From the IMG/VR virus record IMGVR_UViG_3300036791_000523, positions 1 to 40,404 of that record: DNA of 40,404 nucleotides. One strand, written 5' to 3'. Numbering within the stretch: position 1 is the first letter of the stretch; the number at the start of each line of letters is the position of its first letter. The notes under the pieces were generated by a model. The model was given only the letters and a program-made list of their open reading frames with translations, ran no database searches and was not told where the DNA came from. Below are positions 38,299-40,404 of this stretch, one piece after another. Source of the stretch: a virus. The position numbers and the translations under genes are program-made.

Positions 38299-38657
38299 CG
38301 GGGACATCCTCCGATCTGCCACTCGCAACCGTGCGGTCCGGTTTCCCAACAACGAAAACCGCCGTTGGGAAGTGGCTGGCATACCGTGTCCGCGCGTGCG
38401 CCCGACGCTGTCGCCAGCACAAGGCAGAACGCGACCAACGCCGGAATGGCGGTGCGGAAACCCGCGCGTCCGGCCTGAAACATCCGCGCACACCGCAGCT
38501 GACTTTCTCGCTCCGTAAGCTTGCGCTCCGCCGCTGCATCGCCGTACTTCAAGCCGCTTGACCGAAAGCACGGCCAGCATGCGACCAAGCCAACGTCTTT
38601 CGGACCATCGCACAATGGGCAAAGGTGATGGTTCCGAACGTTCGGATTGTCTGTCAT
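38295..38657 (-). CDS. Zinc-knuckle protein fused to signal/TM and Cys-rich tail
   Basis: 120 residues. N-terminal LCPLCDGPKDVGLVACWPCF is a zinc knuckle with two C-x2-C pairs. At about residues 66-89 a hydrophobic segment ending SGARA looks like a signal peptide or TM helix. The last 31 residues have four Cys (VCQPLP, FRCWE, GCEWQ, GGCPR). The combination looks like two small genes fused, or the second part may start at Met 59. AGTGGAG leader. Confidence 0.6.
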   Translation of the reverse strand: MTDNPNVRNHHLCPLCDGPKDVGLVACWPCFRSSGLKYGDAAAERKLTERESQLRCARMFQAGRAGFRTAIPALVAFCLVLATASGARADTVCQPLPNGGFRCWETGPHGCEWQIGGCPR

Positions 38658-38695
38658 TCTCGTTTCTCCACTTGGCGAAATTGCCTAATAAAAAA

Positions 38696-38717
38696 CCGGC
38701 CGCATTTGCGCGGCCGG
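38696..38717 (-). terminator. Rho-independent terminator after the DUF932 gene
   Basis: CCGGCCGC (38696-38703) pairs exactly with GCGGCCGG (38710-38717); on the minus strand the stem is followed by TTTTTTATT. It is 12 bases after the DUF932 stop, so it separates this gene from the next early genes. Confidence 0.85.
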
Positions 38718-38728
38718 GAAAGGTTCAA

Positions 38729-39832
38729 TCAAGCGGCCAAAGCCTGCCACTCACTGCGGTTCAACTCGACAACGCGACCGCCCAGATATTCCAATTCGGT
38801 CGCGCGGTCATAGTCGTCGGCATCTTGCGCCGCGCGAGTAATCGCGCTGTGCAGTCCGTATTGCGACAGCTGTCCGCCCTCAATCAGATGCCGAAAGACG
38901 TTGCTGCTTTCGTTTTCAGAAAGCGAGAAACGTTCCTGCAACACCTCTTGAATGCCTTCGACCTTGCCGGCCGGCAGAACGTTGCCAGCCGCCGCAGCCA
39001 AACGCTCGCAACGCTTTTCGAACGTGGCTGGATCAAATGCCGCTGCGATCATGTCACGCGTCTGCAAAACCACCGCTTCCATCATCTTGCGCTTGGTTGC
39101 GCTCGATAACGCAGCGTCTAGTTCTTCTACGTCCAGACCCGTGCTCAAACCTTGCGCCGCGCCAAGATGGGTTTTCTTGAACCCGCCCTTGGCAAACAAC
39201 GCCATGTTTGTGCACGCGCGAGTGTATGCACCTGTTTCCATGAAGTAGCGTCCGAAGCCTACCTCGGAATTTCCAAGGATGAGCGCGGGCGCGACCGTGT
39301 CGAAAATGGTGTGCGTTCCATCGCCCATCTTGTGACCGACGGGCACATCCTTGAACAGCTGCTTGTCGACCGCCTTGAGGTACAGCCTCTTGTCGGTCAA
39401 CTCGCAGGACATGATCTCAAGACCGCGCTGTCCAATGATCGGCAGCGCCGCAACCATCATGTCGTAGTTATCGTACGTCGCGAACCTTTCGGAATGTAAC
39501 GACCGAAGCTTGCCGTCTAGCGTACGTGCCAAACGCTTTTCCGTGGTCCCGGCCTTGCCGAGCCACGTATTGACGTTTTGCGCGTATAGCTCAGGCGCTT
39601 CGGCTAACAGCCGCTTGGCATACTTGGCAGGAATGCCCGTATGCTCTGCGAGTTGATCCTGAGCGATCGGATTAATCGGAAACTCGCCATGCCCGTTTAG
39701 GACCATGACGGCCGTTCCCGGCTCCGAGGCTTTCACCTGCAACGTGCTAGTCGCTGCAACGAAGTCTCGCTTGGAGGCAGCTTGCCGTTCGATTTCCATC
39801 GCGAGTTCGCCAAGGGTCTTTCCGGTTTTCAT
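38729..39832 (-). CDS. DUF932 phage/plasmid-like protein
   Basis: 367 residues from ATG 39832 (GGAG eight bases upstream; a longer frame exists but lacks an SD). Signature stretches: GHGEFPINPIAQDQLAEHTGIPAKYAKRLL, LHSERFATYDNYDMM, MGDGTHTIFDTVAPALILGNSEVGFG. DUF932 proteins occur in many phages and plasmids, function not settled (often near recombination or conjugation genes). Own leader with AGTGGAG and own terminator at 38696, so it may be abundantly made. Confidence 0.8.
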   Translation of the reverse strand: MKTGKTLGELAMEIERQAASKRDFVAATSTLQVKASEPGTAVMVLNGHGEFPINPIAQDQLAEHTGIPAKYAKRLLAEAPELYAQNVNTWLGKAGTTEKRLARTLDGKLRSLHSERFATYDNYDMMVAALPIIGQRGLEIMSCELTDKRLYLKAVDKQLFKDVPVGHKMGDGTHTIFDTVAPALILGNSEVGFGRYFMETGAYTRACTNMALFAKGGFKKTHLGAAQGLSTGLDVEELDAALSSATKRKMMEAVVLQTRDMIAAAFDPATFEKRCERLAAAAGNVLPAGKVEGIQEVLQERFSLSENESSNVFRHLIEGGQLSQYGLHSAITRAAQDADDYDRATELEYLGGRVVELNRSEWQALAA

Positions 39833-39854
39833 GTCTAATTCTCCACTAGTTGGA

Positions 39855-39898
39855 AACGCCGGAATGGCGTTCCGTGCTAGGCCGGCAAGCCGGCCTAG
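39855..39898. repeat. Two adjacent hairpins between early genes
   Basis: AACGCC-GGAAT-GGCGTT lies at about 39855-39871, and CTAGGCCGGC-AA-GCCGGCCTAG (perfect 10-bp stem) at 39877-39898. They are in the 75-base gap after the 61-residue gene and before the DUF932 gene on the minus strand. There is no T-run. They may pause transcription, process RNA, or serve as a protein site. Confidence 0.65.
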
Positions 39899-39908
39899 TG
39901 TCGGAACG

Positions 39909-40094
39909 TCACAACGCAAGCACAGCGGCAATGAACCGCTGTTGCTCACGCTCAGCAAACGCTTCGGTGAGAAACCGGCGTTCTCGATCCGTAAAATAGA
40001 TCAGATCAAGCGCCTTCATCGGCAGACCGTGTCGGGTAAAAGATTCGATTAGGTCTGTCAGATAGCTTACGTCCGGCTCTGTCGGCGTTGTCAT
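39909..40094 (-). CDS. Small early protein, unknown
   Basis: 61 residues: YLTDLIESFTRHGLPMKALDLIYFTDRERRFLTEAFAEREQQRFIAAVLAL, mostly helix with a closing hydrophobic segment. AGTGGAG leader before ATG 40094. It is the first gene after the right-end promoter. No family recognised. Confidence 0.6.
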   Translation of the reverse strand: MTTPTEPDVSYLTDLIESFTRHGLPMKALDLIYFTDRERRFLTEAFAEREQQRFIAAVLAL

Positions 40095-40249
40095 CGTTCA
40101 TTCTCCACTAGTTGATTGTTGATAGTGTTTCGCCCCAGGCATTGCAGACACGCGCGTTCCTTCCGTCGCTCCGCTTTGTCGGGGTTAAGGGTCCAGAGGC
40201 TTACTCGACTCGCGTCGGCTAAAGCTTGGCCAGTACTAGGCGCCCTATG
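40091..40249 (-). pseudogene. Possible remnant of a small cysteine-knuckle gene
   Basis: A frame on the minus strand, closed by TAG at 40250-40252 and by TGA at 40091 overlapping the next ATG (ATGA), reads ADASRVSLWTLNPDKAERR and CLQC near its end, protein-like in content. It has no ATG/GTG/TTG start after the TAG. The in-frame ATG at 40339 sits within the -10 element of the promoter. It could be a decayed gene or a chance frame in the leader. Confidence 0.3.
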
Positions 40250-40334
40250 CTAGATTGCGGGGTCCGTTCCCAATGGTCGCCTTACCAAGGCAGCTGCGGT
40301 AGTCAGGTTCCGTCCGGGCGTAATTGCCGAACCC

Positions 40335-40362
40335 ACCATAGGCGCGCCAGCCAGAGTGTCAA
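40335..40362 (-). promoter_or_regulatory. Strong leftward early promoter
   Basis: On the minus strand TTGACA (40357-40362) and TATGGT (40335-40340) are 16 bases apart, the best sigma-70-type match in the window. The -35 is within AGTGTCAAGCA-CAA-TGCTT, the same sequence as the palindrome at 25065-25089 but with one arm cut short. It would give a 5' leader of about 235 bases before the first gene at 40094. The remaining 40363-40404 holds no gene. Confidence 0.65.
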
Positions 40363-40404
40363 GCACAATGCTTTTCGCTTTGCCGAAATCGTACGCCGCT
40401 CGTT

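Noticed and set aside
40250-40252. Amber (TAG) recoding in the right-end leader
   Set aside because: TAG is used as a normal stop in several clear genes (for example 14079-14081), and the upstream ATG is within the promoter -10 element.

Overview
This window looks like all, or nearly all, of the genome of a short-tailed (podovirus-like) dsDNA phage of an alphaproteobacterium, probably a member of the Rhizobiales. It has a portal, a major capsid protein, a scaffold-like protein, a large terminase, several internal-virion proteins and a repeat-built tail fibre, and no tail-tube or tape-measure gene. The sequence is GC-rich and densely packed. Start and stop codons overlap (ATGA, TGATG, TAATG) at most gene junctions. 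Its promoter-like sites use the CTTGAC -35 element typical of alphaproteobacteria. No integrase, DNA polymerase, RNA polymerase or tRNA gene was recognised.

Layout: (A) 1-5414, minus strand: a small AT-rich end gene, small membrane/holin-like proteins and the tail-fibre module. (B) 5541-8853, plus strand: TOPRIM primase and P-loop helicase, an iteron-like repeat cluster, and two small conserved genes. (C) 8831-10519, minus strand: a helix-turn-helix regulator, a 55-residue protein and an amidase endolysin with an unusual second domain. (D) 10609-14081, plus strand: a recombination module with an ERF annealing protein and a YqaJ/lambda-type exonuclease, ending in a 199-residue protein flanked by two arrays of in-phase GGCNN pentamers. 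(E) 14367-36763, minus strand: the virion and packaging operon. It also carries an Acb2-like anti-CBASS gene, a prolyl-hydroxylase-like dioxygenase next to a glycine-rich protein, a Holliday-junction-resolvase-like nuclease, an HNH endonuclease, and a chain of five very small arginine-rich genes. (F) 36875-40404, minus strand: early small genes, a DUF932 protein and a strong promoter near the right end.

How the parts fit: primase/helicase start replication, and polymerisation is probably left to the host. ERF plus the exonuclease form a recombination pair. The regulator sits between divergent promoters with a palindromic operator. TerL and portal package DNA into the capsid. A virion tail-lysozyme and internal proteins probably help DNA entry, and the endolysin with small membrane proteins would release progeny.

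The two least explained features are the translationally coupled arginine-rich micro-genes at 22344-22983, which resemble protamine or microvirus J peptides, and the two pentamer arrays at 13329-13458 and 14086-14365. Both deserve direct study.
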